Shown: one piece after another, positions 39,919-50,090 of the stretch | How positions within the stretch are numbered: the first letter of the stretch is position 1 | Layout of the letters: each line of letters begins with the position of its first letter | NCBI GenBank assembly: GCA_016721865.1 | Contig: JADKHF010000003.1 | Span: 9,028 to 73,027, forward strand | Reading direction: 5' to 3' | Source: Nitrosomonas sp. | GTDB taxonomy: Bacteria > Pseudomonadota > Gammaproteobacteria > Burkholderiales > Nitrosomonadaceae | Length of the DNA: 64,000 nucleotides | Notes under the pieces: generated by a model | Databases searched by the model: none | Seen by the model: the letters and a program-made list of their open reading frames with translations, nothing else | Told to the model about the DNA's origin: nothing | Translations under genes and position numbers: made by a program

Positions 39919-41306
39919 TTAACCATCGCGAAGGGCTAACAGTATTTTCTCGTGAATGCCGCCAAACCCACCATTGCTCATGACCAGAATATGATCGCCA
40001 GGTTTTGTGATAACAGAAATATTCCTTACCAGCAGATTCAAATCATCATAACAATGCGCTTTTTCTCCCAATGGATCCATGGCGGCTTTGGCCCATTGTG
40101 AATCACGGGTGAAGCAATAAACTTGATCAGCTTGTACTAAGCTGTCTGCAAGATTATCTTTCCATACACCCATTTTCATCGTATTTGAACGCGGCTCCAA
40201 TATTGCAATGATTCTCTGCATGCCGACATGGCTTCGTAAGCCATTTAATGTTGTTAGAATAGCAGTAGGGTGGTGTGCAAAATCATCATAAACAGTAATG
40301 CCATTGACGGTGCCGCACTTTTCCATGCGGCGTTTAACATTCTTAAACTGCGTTAATGCCGCAATTCCCGTCTTGATGGGTACTCCGGCATGCCGGGCGG
40401 CGATCAGAGCAGCTAATGCATTCATGCGATTATGTTCACCTAACAAATCCCAATGCAAGCAGCCTTGATAGGTTTCATCAAGAAAAATATCGGTATCATG
40501 GTTTGTCTGTGACTTTGAATGCCAGCCGGTTTCTATTCCAAATGCTTCAATGGGTGTCCAGCAACCTTGTTGCAGAACACGTTTTAAATTTTTATCATTT
40601 CCGTTTGTAACAATCAAACCATTATTGGGAATAATCCGGACAAAATGATGGAATTGACGCTCAATGGCAGAAAGATCCGGAAATATGTCGGCATGGTCGA
40701 ATTCAAGGTTATTTAAAATCGCAGTCCTGGGATGATAATGAACAAATTTAGAGCGTTTATCGAAGAAAGCTGTGTCGTATTCGTCCGCTTCGATGACAAA
40801 GAAAGGTGAGGGATCAGTAGAACTCAAATTGGAATCATGAGCAGGTAATGGAATATTGCCAACCCTTGCTGATATGCCAAAATTCTCTGGTATTCCACCG
40901 ATTAAGAATCCGGGATTTAATCCAGCATAATCTAATATCCAGGCTAACATGGCGCTGGTAGTTGTTTTACCATGCGTGCCGGCAACGGCAAGTACCCAGC
41001 GATTTCTCAGAATATTTTCTGATAACCACTGCGGACCGGAAATATAAGGCAGATTCCGGTTGAGTATCTCCTCCATCAAGGGATTTCCACGGGTAATAAC
41101 ATTGCCGATTACGAATATATCCGGTTGCAGCTGGATTTGTTCGGGGAATAACCTGCTATTAATTCGATGCCTTGAGATTCGAGCTGTGTACTCATTGGTG
41201 GATAAACATCCTGATCGCAGCCTGTCACTCTATGTCCGGACTCACATGCAATGGCTGCTATGCCACCCATGAAAGTGCCACAAATTCCAAGTATATGAAT
41301 ATGCAT
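39919..41306 (-). CDS. mpl: UDP-N-acetylmuramate:L-Ala-gamma-D-Glu-meso-DAP ligase Mpl (frameshifted)
   Basis: Mpl recycles murein tripeptide by ligating it to UDP-MurNAc. The N-terminus MHIHILGICGTFMGGIAAIA carries the Rossmann-like UDP-binding loop. A frameshift near 41110-41150 breaks the first 60 residues from the rest. The P-loop is AGTHGKTTTSAMLAW, and later motifs are EADEYDTAFFDKRSKF, ILNNLEFDHADIF and DDFAHHPTAI. The corrected length is about 460 residues, as in the family. Confidence 0.92.
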
Positions 41307-41415
41307 GATCAGTTTAAAAATTCTTGATTATATTTCACAAACACAACTAGAATTATAGTCTATTGAATAAGACAGTTTGTGTTAAACCTTCGTATGTTCC
41401 ATTGGTTCATTTTTA

Positions 41416-42309
41416 ATGAAAAGCACGCAATCGATTAATTTAAATTATCGCGGTCGATTTGCGCCATCACCAACCGGGCCGCTGCATTTTGGTTCATTGG
41501 TCGCGGCTGTAGGCAGCTATCTCGATGCGAAATTTCATCATGGCAAATGGCTGGTTAGAATCGAGGATGTTGATTTGCAACGCCAAGTACCTGATGCAGC
41601 GCGTGAGATTTTATATGTGCTTGAAAGGTTAGGCATGGAATGGGATGAGGAAGTGATCTACCAAAGCCAGCGATATGAAGCCTATCGCGATGCCTTGAAT
41701 GCTTTGAATGAACAAGGTCTGATTTATCCCTGCATTTGCTCAAGAAAAGAAATTGCTGATTCCAGTATCATAGGTCTGAATGGACCTATTTATCCAGGGA
41801 CTTGCCTTAAGAGTCCTGCTTCGGTAAAGGATGCACATGCACTTCGCATTCAAACAAATAATGATGCAATTCAGTTTAAGGATATTTTAAAAGGTGCTTA
41901 TGCTCAGAGACTTAGTAGTGATGTAGGTGATTTCGTCTTACGCAGGGCCGATGGAATTTATGCCTATCAATTGGCCGCAGTGGTAGATGATGCGGCACAA
42001 AACATAACACATGTTGTGCGTGGTGCAGATCTTCTGGATTCTACGCCGCGCCAAATATTCTTACAGCAATTATTGGGCTATCCAATACCGCAATATATGC
42101 ATTTGCCAGTGGTAACAAATGCGAAGGGTGAGAAGCTCAGTAAACAAACAAATGCAGCTCCGATCAATATATCGGATGCATTAGCGCAATTGGTCGATGC
42201 ATTGCATTTCCTGGGTCAGAAACCACCGTTGGAAATTTTAGAAGGCGATATTTCTTCCTTCTGGCAATGGGCCAAACAAAACTGGTGCGTGACTCTGATT
42301 CCGCATTAA
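41416..42309 (+). CDS. gluQ: Glutamyl-Q tRNA(Asp) synthetase
   Basis: GluQ attaches glutamate to queuosine at position 34 of tRNA-Asp. It is a GluRS paralogue without the anticodon-binding domain. The HIGH-like motif is in RFAPSPTGPLHFGSL, the zinc-site Cys in YPCICSRKE and the KMSKS-like motif in GEKLSKQ. At 297 residues it is full length and intact. With queF at 1.4 kb the window holds two steps of queuosine metabolism, in separate transcripts. Confidence 0.94.
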   Translation: MKSTQSINLNYRGRFAPSPTGPLHFGSLVAAVGSYLDAKFHHGKWLVRIEDVDLQRQVPDAAREILYVLERLGMEWDEEVIYQSQRYEAYRDALNALNEQGLIYPCICSRKEIADSSIIGLNGPIYPGTCLKSPASVKDAHALRIQTNNDAIQFKDILKGAYAQRLSSDVGDFVLRRADGIYAYQLAAVVDDAAQNITHVVRGADLLDSTPRQIFLQQLLGYPIPQYMHLPVVTNAKGEKLSKQTNAAPINISDALAQLVDALHFLGQKPPLEILEGDISSFWQWAKQNWCVTLIPH

Positions 42310-42434
42310 TCATTAATTGTTCCAGGCTCCTGGACTACGGAATCAATTTAAAGTAAGGCGCTGAACCTAATATTTGTGCTAGTCTGTACGAGAAGAAATT
42401 ATTGTTTTTCATGCATATCAGCTAAGGAGTTACT

Positions 42435-43593
42435 GTGGCTTTTTTGCCGTTTAATATACCGAAACAAAAGAGATTGAAAGTAGTGATTGCAGGAGGAGGG
42501 TATGCTGGCATTGCTGCATTAACAAATCTTTTGCAATACGCTCCAGATACTGATATCACGATTATTGATCCGAAAACGCAACATATAAAAATCACCCACC
42601 TACATGAGACATTCCGGTACCCATTAACAGATTTGCTGGTTGCATTTACCGAGATAGAAAATCGTTACGGTTGCCGGCACATTGCGGCATCGGTAAATTT
42701 TGATCAGGATACGCTACAAGAAAGCCAGGATAAAAACAACTGATTCTCGATGAAGAAGTTTTGTATTTTGATTATTTGATTATCGCCTCGGGTTGTGAAA
42801 GCAGAGTAATTGATCCTATCCATGAAGATAATGTTTTGAGTCTGCAGGACTTCACGACTGTACCCGGATCAGATTTGTTAACAAAATTACTGGACCGGGG
42901 TAATTCATCTGAACAATCTATTTCGGTTGTGGTGGAGGCGCGACGGGCATACAGTTCTTGTTTGAAATAAAGCAATTTCTGAATCGAATTAAAAGCAAGG
43001 CTACGTTACGCCTGATTCATTCGGGTGAGCATGTTCTGGAGAAATTTCCTGCCGGATTTGGTTCTATGTGGAAGCTCGCATGCGTGATATGGGTATTGCT
43101 TTTACCCAAATACCTATTACCGTGAACAGCAACATGGTCAAATTATACTGACAGATAAACAAACCAAAGAACCGTTTGAGTTGGTTTCTAGCCTGTCCAT
43201 TTTGTTTTTAGGTAAGAAACAACAAAATATTTTTACCGCTAACGCCTTTGGACAAGGTATAGTTAATCAGGAACCACTACAGAATATTTTTGTGGCGGGT
43301 GACTGCTCTTACTATCAATCGTTAGGTTCGAATACATTAACAGCACAATCAGCTGTTCGGAAGGGGAAGTTAGTAGCACGCAATATATTGCGGCATTCAG
43401 GTTTTCCCGGATTGCTCGAACCCTATCTCCATCATGAATTAGGCTATGTAGTGAGTCTCGGGCCTTCGGATGCGGTGGGCTGGCTGATTTCGGAAGGCAA
43501 TCTGATCACAGGTATACCAGCTTTGACAATTAAAGAACTGGTTGAAGCGCAATACGATTTATTATTGGTAGAATCGATACTTATTTGGTTTAG
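42435..43593 (+). CDS. FAD-dependent NAD(P)H oxidoreductase, NDH-2/sulfide-quinone type (several frameshifts)
   Basis: The start is GTG 42435 with AAGGAG upstream. The FAD-binding loop VVIAGGGYAGIAALTNLLQY, the second strand FDYLIIASGCESRVI, and the C-terminal FAD motif NIFVAGDCSYYQSLGSNTLTA show a two-dinucleotide-binding flavoprotein like NDH-2 or SQR. The frame breaks near 42740, 42950, 43060-43180 and 43575. The last correction gives the end IDTYLV with a stop at 43591-43593. The specific substrate cannot be told. It precedes an SRPBCC protein and a LOV protein on the same strand. Confidence 0.75.
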
Positions 43594-43677
43594 CAGGCTG
43601 TTGAAAACGTATTCGAAGCAAAATGGCATCCAGTTCTCAGCGGCCTGTTACCAACACTACGCAGGAGGCACTATAAT

Positions 43678-44154
43678 GCTTGGTTTTTTTAAAGATACCC
43701 CTGTAATTGGCAAGGCCAATACAATAATCCAAACTTCCAGTGATAAGCTTTTCAATTTTATTGGAAACGAATTGCTTATTAACTATCCCAGATGGTCGCC
43801 GGAAGTGAAGGAATTGGAAAAACTCACCGATGGTCCGATAAGATTGGGACACTTTGCCGTCAAGTGCGCATTGATCAGGGCAATCGCTCTGAATCGACAT
43901 TCAAAGTCAAAGTTTTTGATGTTGGAACACGCATTTGTTTTGAAGGAGTTTCTAATCCGTATCGTTGTGATTACTTGATTGAGTCGATCAGCGCATCAGA
44001 TAGCCGGATAACATTTATCTTTGAGTTGCTAAGTCTTGATTTGCATGTAAGGCCATTTGAGAAGCTGGTGCGTATTGCTGTTCAAGATGGAACCGACAGG
44101 ACTGTAAAAAACATTAAAAAATTAATTGAAGCAGAACAGGCTGGTTCCAACTGA
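43678..44154 (+). CDS. SRPBCC/polyketide-cyclase-like protein (frameshifted)
   Basis: It starts MLGFFKDTPVIGKANTIIQT. The next segment, SSDKLFNFIGNELLINYPRW, is typical of START/SRPBCC lipid- or ligand-binding domains. A one-base shift near 43850 (attgggacactt) leads to the second half, RQVRIDQGNRSESTFKVKV, and the stop at 44152-44154. The corrected length is about 158 residues. Ligand is unknown. It lies between the flavoprotein and the LOV gene with short gaps, so a shared transcript is possible. Confidence 0.65.
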
Positions 44155-44213
44155 TCAGCCATAGCATACGTTTATTTATTTAGCCTGCAGTTGATTAAAT
44201 TGGAGAGAAAATC

Positions 44214-44665
44214 ATGGATTTTATCGTTGAGAAAGACCCTGGATTAATTCCACAAGTGTTGTCCAAGATTCTTGATTCGTGCGTGAATGGAGTGTCACTG
44301 GCTGATCCTGATCAGGAGGATATGCCATTGGTTTATGTTAATAAAGCTTTTGAAACGATAACTGGCTACACATTCGAAGAAACGGTAGGTAGGAATTGTC
44401 GATTCTTCAGAAGAAGGAGCACGATCAAGCAGAAGTAAATAAATTGCGAGAAGCCATAAAGAATAAGAAATCTGTTGAAGTAACGCTGCATAATTATCGT
44501 AAAAATGGTGAGTTATTTTATAACCATTTAGTAATGTCACCGCTTTTTGATTCCAACGGAAATTTACTGTATTTTCTGGGTGTTCAATTGGATGTTACCC
44601 CACAAATTCGGGCAGAAGAGGAAATTAAAGCATTGAAAGAGCAACTTGCAAGACTGAAAAAATGA
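44214..44665 (+). CDS. Short LOV (blue-light PAS) protein, frameshifted
   Basis: After an N-terminal helix, a PAS core (LVYVNKAFETITGY) leads to the LOV signature GRNCRF, with the flavin-adduct Cys at residue 62. The frame then breaks by one base (cgattcttcag, near 44406). Read on, it gives LQKKEHDQAEVNKLREAI, then NYRKNGELFYNHLVMSP and LGVQLDVT, all canonical LOV elements. The tail (EEEIKALKEQLARLKK) is a short coiled coil with no effector domain. The total is about 150 residues, like stand-alone short LOV receptors. GGAGAG precedes the ATG. Confidence 0.85.
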
Positions 44666-44698
44666 GCATTTTGAGCCTGTTTTTAACACCGTAGATAG

Positions 44699-44941
44699 TT
44701 GCTGGACCAGTTTTTCTGCGCTTTGCAAAATCGCAGAGGCGTGAAGATAATTCCTATTACTCGCAACAAATTCGCTCACGATTATCCCGATGGCTGGAAC
44801 AGAAAAGCTGCGCTCATCAATGTGGCCTGCGAATCTGCGGCGGAAATGCATGGCATTTTAACGCGAATAGAGAAAAAACCAAAAACCAAACATCCAGGAT
44901 TCACACTGGATAAGTCTGTTTATCGCGTCCCTCAACAGTAG
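44699..44941 (+). CDS. HEPN-like fragment
   Basis: The readable part, ITRNKFAHDYPDGWNRKAAL, has the R-x4-H pattern (RNKFAH) with a following DYP. That is seen in HEPN-type RNase or helper proteins paired with nucleotidyltransferases. The product ends RIEKKPKTKHPGFTLDKSVY. A normal N-terminal helix region is lacking in this frame, and upstream frames contain stops, so the gene is 5'-truncated or frameshifted. No nucleotidyltransferase partner is adjacent. Family assignment is tentative. Confidence 0.4.
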   Translation: MLDQFFCALQNRRGVKIIPITRNKFAHDYPDGWNRKAALINVACESAAEMHGILTRIEKKPKTKHPGFTLDKSVYRVPQQ

Positions 44942-45205
44942 TACATAGGTACTAGAAAAAAAGTAAGGAACTACTATATACTCAGGCGATTATTTGTTTT
45001 AAAATTAAAAAAGAGTGAAGAAAAGTATTTGGTGTACAAAGTAATGCTGTGAGTGTTTTTACTAAAAATTTTTTCTAAGCTCTTCCGCTCAATTCCCCAG
45101 TACCTCGGAGCGAGTTGGTCGGAATCAACAGATTGTAAATGTGATTATATCCCCCTGCTTGCGGGTGGGTTCTTTAGGATCTTTATTAAGTTACAAGGAA
45201 AAAAA

Positions 45206-45993
45206 ATGAAAAAACTATTTAAAACCTCTATTGCGTTAGTATTTTCGTTATCGTTACTGAATATCAGCAATGCAATGGCAATTACACAGACGTTTTTTGG
45301 TGCTGCGGCATCTGATTTAATTACTGAGACCAGTGGTACTTACACTAGCTCGATAAATTACACCCCGTTCTGGACTCCGGGTAATGTGACATCAGCGACA
45401 CTGACTTTACTTTTATCTGATGATGTTTCAACAACACTGAATTCAGTAGGCGCGATTGATCTGCCTAGAGAATGGGCTCGCGTAACAGACATCAGAGACG
45501 GTGCTTCAAGTTTGGGGTCGCAGGCTGCAGTAGAAGTAGAGACAACCAATCCATTTTTTGATCCGGCGAATGTTTTTCCACTTAACAGTGTTTTTTCCGG
45601 TAGTGATGGTTATGAGAGTCCATTGACGGCAAATCCTATAACTGACCGGATTTAGTATTAGCAGCTTTGGGTGTTGGACTTATATCGCCGAGTATAGCGG
45701 GGTATAGTTTTGATGTAACGAGTTTATTGAATGCTTCATCAACTGGGGTTTTATCCTTTGATTTGGTAGCACTCGATTTGTACAATACGTCACTTTTGCC
45801 TGCTCAATTTGTAGCGTTAGCTAATCTTTTTGGGTTTAACCAACAATTGGCTCAAACTACTTACGAAGATTTTTTATTCACCGGAGCTGAATTGCGAGTT
45901 TCTGCTGTTCCTGAGCCATCAATGTACCTGATGTTAGCTTTAGGCTTGTTTGGCATGTTTGTGTCCAGAAAATGGGCTCACCGGAATAGTTGA
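45206..45993 (+). CDS. PEP-CTERM sorting-domain protein (frameshifted)
   Basis: This exported protein begins MKKLFKTSIALVFSLSLLNI, a signal peptide preceded by aaggaaaaaa. A beta-rich middle follows (TSATLTLLLSDDVSTTLNS). The C-terminus is VPEPSMYLMLALGLFGMFV with a basic RKWAHRN end, the hallmark recognised by exosortase. The frame shifts near 45650 (accggatttagtatt). No exosortase gene lies in the window. PEP-CTERM proteins typically co-occur with exopolysaccharide loci, which fits the locus starting at 47 kb. Confidence 0.85.
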
Positions 45994-46010
45994 TTTTTCT
46001 TGTTCCCTGA

Positions 46011-46124
46011 GGAATCTCTGAATCACTGTCATTTCGAGCAAGAGAGAGAAGTCTATTACATTGATTATTATTAAAGATTTCTCACTTCGTTCGGAATGAC
46101 AAATGCGAGTTATTCAGAGTTTCC
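46011..46124. repeat. Dispersed element C (114 bp)
   Basis: Its ends are GGAATCTCTGAATCACT and, inverted, GGAAACTCTGAATAACT. The interior palindrome is TCATTTCGAGCAAGAGAG... paired with ...TTCGTTCGGAATGACA. The flanks CTGA and CTAA differ by one base, so a target duplication is possible. It is intergenic. Confidence 0.75.
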
Positions 46125-46155
46125 CTAAAATTAGCAAATAAGTCGCTAATGCTTT

Positions 46156-46189
46156 AAACAGCGTTTTTTAAAGAAAACGCTGTTTTTTT
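46156..46189 (+). terminator. Rho-independent terminator
   Basis: A perfect 12-bp stem AAACAGCGTTTT / AAAACGCTGTTT is followed by TTTT. It lies downstream of the PEP-CTERM gene and element C. Confidence 0.9.
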
Positions 46190-46226
46190 CAAGCTTGTCC
46201 TTGATGCATCTGTTTTAGATAACGGC

Positions 46227-47310
46227 ATGAGAAAAATCAGAAAAACCCATTCAAAATATGGAAAATACCGCTTTTCAAGAAAACAATTTATTTTATCAGC
46301 CTTGCTGATTTCGTTTTTTGGTGTTGGTGCATGGGTTATTCATGAAGTGTTATATCCCCAGGCAACCGACGAATGGTTTGAAAGCACTGCAGTCAATACG
46401 CATGCGGTATCCTTGCCTAAGGATGACGCGCCGCATCAAGCTGCAATGGAGTGGTGGTACTATAATGGCCATTTGAACACCGAATCGGGCAAACAGTATA
46501 GTTTTCACTATACGGTGTTCCTCGTAAACAATGTTGTTCATCATATGGTTAGTCATGCTTCTGTCAATGAACATCAAACGGGCAAGCACTATACAGCGCA
46601 ACGAAGAACCGCTGGTAACCCATCTATAAAAAAAGAAAATGGTTTTGAATTTACCCAGGGCGATTGGCTCATGATTGGGGGCAATGGTAATTATAAATTA
46701 AAAATTATTACCGATGAATTCAGCTTGGATCTCAGTTTGACAAATACATACCCCCCAATTTTTCATGGCGGGAATGGCATTATTTCAATGCGGGATGCTG
46801 GTGATAGTTATTATTACTCCCGATCACGCATGGCTGCATCAGGCGTTATAAAAATAGGTGACACGTCTGAAAAAGTGACGGGCATTTCCTGGTTTGACCA
46901 TCAATGGGGTGACTTTTCTGTTGGCGTTTTAAAGTGGGATTGGTTTAGCCTACAATTAAATGACGGTATGGATGTGATGATTTATCAATTACGCGAAAAA
47001 ACTGACGAACCAATTCTATACCGAGTAGCATCAGTCAGAACGGCAACACTGAAACCCTGTCAGCAGCAGATTTTATGGTTGTTCCAGGGAAGAAATGGAC
47101 CAGCAATAAATCACATCGTACTCTATGGAATGGGTGATAGAAATTCCATCAAGAAATATATACCTGGAAGTTAAAAGCATAAGTGAAAACAGTGAGTTTG
47201 ATGCCATGTTAACTACATATAACATCTATTGGGAAGGTGCAGTTAAAGTACAGGGATCCCATACGGGATTAGGGTTTATGGAACTATATTACATGGATAA
47301 TAAGCGCTAA
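46227..47310 (+). CDS. CrtC/AttH-like lipocalin-family protein (frameshifted)
   Basis: An N-terminal membrane anchor (FILSALLISFFGVGAWVI) is followed by the AttH/carotenoid 1,2-hydratase-like fold. Its marks are MEWWYYNGHLNTESGKQYSF, TGISWFDHQWGDF and WFSLQLNDGMDVMIYQLR. A shift near 47040 leads to the second lipocalin half with EIPSRNIYLEVKSISENSEF, ending GFMELYYMDNKR at 47310. No carotenoid genes are nearby, so the CrtC name reflects fold only. Function is unknown. Confidence 0.75.
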
Positions 47311-47384
47311 GACGCTGGAAAAATCCGATCTTAGACCGTTTTTCTTTAATTTCTAAAGACCATCATTTCTGGATAATTCGTAAC

Positions 47385-47936
47385 TTGTTTAACAATATAC
47401 TTGTCGTTTGTGTCGGGAATATATGCAGAAGCCCGATGGCTGAAGGATTATTTAAACAGGCACTCATAGAAGCCAATAAACCGGATTGCCTGGTGAGTTC
47501 TGCTGGTCTTGGTGCATTAGTGGGTCACCCGCCGGATCCGAATGCCTGTCAATTGATGATAAAGAAAAGCATAGACATTTCAGGCTATCGTGCTTGCCAG
47601 ATAAATCAGGAAATGATTCGCAAGTCAGAGCTTATTTTAGTAATGGAGTTGAATCAAAAATACACGATTGAAGAAAATGAGCCCACTGCAAGAGGAAAGA
47701 TTTTTCGACTGGGTGAATGGGGGAAATTCGACATTTCTGATCCGTATCAAAAAGAAATCCACCATTTTGAAAGAACATTGGCATTGATTGAACAAGGTGT
47801 ATCGCAATGGATAGAGGTTGTAGTTGAGAATTACGTGGGTAATCCCCTTATTAATAGATTGGAAAGTTGGCAGCAAATTATAGAATTGAACTGGTGGTTT
47901 GCTTGGTTCCATAAGATTTATCTTTTGAATCTCTGA
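47385..47936 (+). CDS. wzb: Low-molecular-weight protein-tyrosine phosphatase (Wzb type)
   Basis: The P-loop CVGNICRSP (Cys-x5-Arg-Ser) and the general-acid Asp in ISDPYQKEIHHFERT identify an LMW-PTP. In exopolysaccharide loci this enzyme dephosphorylates the Wzc tyrosine kinase. The only in-frame start is TTG 47385. The C-terminus (WWFAWFHKIYLLNL) extends about 25 residues beyond typical Wzb, which may mark a missed shift near 47840. It lies 21 bp before glmS. Confidence 0.87.
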   Translation: MFNNILVVCVGNICRSPMAEGLFKQALIEANKPDCLVSSAGLGALVGHPPDPNACQLMIKKSIDISGYRACQINQEMIRKSELILVMELNQKYTIEENEPTARGKIFRLGEWGKFDISDPYQKEIHHFERTLALIEQGVSQWIEVVVENYVGNPLINRLESWQQIIELNWWFAWFHKIYLLNL

Positions 47937-47956
47937 CTTAAGGAAATAAATCGTAT

Positions 47957-49804
47957 ATGTGCGGAATTATTGGTGCAATAGCAAATGCAAATGTGGTTCC
48001 TGTTCTACTGGAAGGATTGCAGCGTCTCGAATACAGGGGCTACGATTCGGCTGGTCTGGTGGTTACTGATTCTGGATTAAAAAGATTACGTACACCAGGT
48101 CGCGTAAACGATCTCAGTAAGCTGGTTGAACAGCAGAAAACCCAAGGCGTGGCCGGTATTGCGAACACACGCTGGGCAACGCATGGCGAACCTTCCGAAC
48201 GTAATGCACATCCTCATTTCTCTGCAGAGGAACCTCTTATTGCTATTGTGCATAATGGCATCATAGAAAACCACGAGCATATTCGTAATTATCTTAAAGA
48301 TAAGGGATATATATTTTTATCGGATACAGATACCGAAGTTATTGCACACCTGATAGCTCTAAAGCTTAAGGAAGTGAATGACTTATTCAAGGCTGTTTGC
48401 TTAGCCACCGCAGAATTGCAAGGCGCCTATGCCATAGCGGTGATGGAAGAAGCGCATCAGGAAAGTATCGTTGTTGCACGCCATGGGGCGCCTTTATTAT
48501 TAGGTGTGGGAAAAGACGGTAATTATGTCGCATCCGATGCATCGGCTTTACTTCAAGTTACCCGCGATATCATTTACCTGGAAGATGGCGATATTGCGGT
48601 GCTCAGCAATCATGGATACCGGATTGTAAATTGTCTGAATAGCCAATTTGGCGAGCCGGTTAACCGTATCGTGCATGAATCCCATCTATCCAACGAAGAG
48701 ATTGGGTTGGGATCTTATTCGCACTATATGCAGAAAGAGATCTTCGAGCAGCCGATTGCTGTGGCCAACACACTGGAAATGTTATCCAACGCACAGTCCA
48801 TCGCGCCCAATCTGTTTGGTAGTGAAGCAGAAAAAATATTTTCCGAAACCAGGCAAATTCTAATTCTGGCTTGTGGAACCAGCTATCATGCTGGCCTGGT
48901 AGCGCGATACTGGCTGGAAACTGTTGCCGGTTTACCTTGTAATGTAGAGATTGCCAGCGAATACCGTTATCGTGACCCTATCGCAGATCCGAATACATTG
49001 GTGGTTGGCATTTCCCAATCGGGTGAAACTGCTGATACTTTGGCAGCATTGGAATATGCAAAAAGACTGGGGTATCGCCATAGCCTCGCCATCTGCAATG
49101 TGCCGGAAAGTGCGTTGATACGGCAATCCGAATTACGTTTCTTGACCCGAGCTGGCCCAGAGATTGGGGTTGCTTCAACCAAAGCATTCACTACGCAGTT
49201 GGCATCGCTTTTGCTGCTGACGGTGACACTGGCGAAGATGCGCAATCGTTTATCCCCAGAAGCTGAACAACGTATGCTTGAAGCGCTGCGCCATTTACCC
49301 GTAGCGTTGCAGAACGCGTTGAAGATAGAGCCAGAGGTTAAGATCTGGGCCCAAAGTTTTGCGCAAAAACATCATGCCTTGTTTCTTGGGCGCGGTGTGC
49401 ATTATCCTATCGCCATGGAAGGCGCGCTTAAGCTCAAGGAAATTTCCTATATTCATGCGGAAGCCTATGCGGCAGGGGAGTTGAAACATGGACCGCTCGC
49501 TTTAGTAGATAGCGACATGCCTGTCGTTGCAATTGCTCCCAATGACCAGTTACTGGGTAAACTAAAATCAAATTTGCAAGAAGTATACGCACGCGGAGGC
49601 GAACTCTATGTGTTTGCGGATGCAGATTCACAAATTACTTCCAATGATAATCTGCATGTAATCCGTTTATCCGAACACGCCGGTTTACTCAGTCCAATCC
49701 TTCATACCATACCATTACAATTATTGGCTTATCATGTCGCCCTGGTAAAAGGGACAGATGTTGATAAACCAAGAAATCTGGCAAAGGCAGTAACGGTTGA
49801 GTAA
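47957..49804 (+). CDS. glmS: Glutamine--fructose-6-phosphate aminotransferase GlmS
   Basis: GlmS makes glucosamine-6-phosphate, the entry to UDP-GlcNAc for murein and for the sugar genes downstream. The N-terminal nucleophile is Cys2 (MCGIIGAIA), followed by the glutaminase motif GIANTRWATHGEPSERNAHP. Two SIS domains follow (LACGTSYHAGLVARYW; FLGRGVHYPIAMEGALKLKE), and the C-terminus is DVDKPRNLAKAVTVE. It is intact at 615 residues. The 20-bp gap before it leaves no room for a ribozyme. Confidence 0.97.
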   Translation: MCGIIGAIANANVVPVLLEGLQRLEYRGYDSAGLVVTDSGLKRLRTPGRVNDLSKLVEQQKTQGVAGIANTRWATHGEPSERNAHPHFSAEEPLIAIVHNGIIENHEHIRNYLKDKGYIFLSDTDTEVIAHLIALKLKEVNDLFKAVCLATAELQGAYAIAVMEEAHQESIVVARHGAPLLLGVGKDGNYVASDASALLQVTRDIIYLEDGDIAVLSNHGYRIVNCLNSQFGEPVNRIVHESHLSNEEIGLGSYSHYMQKEIFEQPIAVANTLEMLSNAQSIAPNLFGSEAEKIFSETRQILILACGTSYHAGLVARYWLETVAGLPCNVEIASEYRYRDPIADPNTLVVGISQSGETADTLAALEYAKRLGYRHSLAICNVPESALIRQSELRFLTRAGPEIGVASTKAFTTQLASLLLLTVTLAKMRNRLSPEAEQRMLEALRHLPVALQNALKIEPEVKIWAQSFAQKHHALFLGRGVHYPIAMEGALKLKEISYIHAEAYAAGELKHGPLALVDSDMPVVAIAPNDQLLGKLKSNLQEVYARGGELYVFADADSQITSNDNLHVIRLSEHAGLLSPILHTIPLQLLAYHVALVKGTDVDKPRNLAKAVTVE

Positions 49805-49912
49805 AGGGCTTCCATAGATGTCTTTAAATCAAGAACGAGATACACCTGATTTTGCTTGCTTTTCAGTCTTTGTTAAAATTATTTAACATAATAAAATATA
49901 TCTGGTATCCTC

Positions 49913-50024
49913 AGAAATCACTGAAGAATCCTCATGTGTCATTCCGAACAAAGTGAGGAATCTTTGGTAAACCAATACGATAGACTTATCGCTACGCTCG
50001 AAATAACAGTTATTCAGCGTTTCC
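49913..50024. repeat. Dispersed element D
   Basis: The right end, inverted, reads GGAAACGCTGAATAACTG, and the left end AGAAATCACTGAAGAAT is divergent. The interior palindrome TCATTCCGAACAAAGTGAGG pairs with ATCGCTACGCTCGAAAT. It lies between glmS and wza. No clear target duplication was seen. Confidence 0.7.
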
Positions 50025-50090
50025 TTAGATTTCCTGCTGTACAGGAAGTGAGAGTTATTCAAGTTAATGAAAATTAGAGAGTGTCTTAAT

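Noticed and set aside
47937..47956. Possible glmS ribozyme or riboswitch upstream of glmS
   Set aside because: Only 20 bp separate glmS from wzb, too short for the ribozyme, which is known mainly from Gram-positive bacteria.
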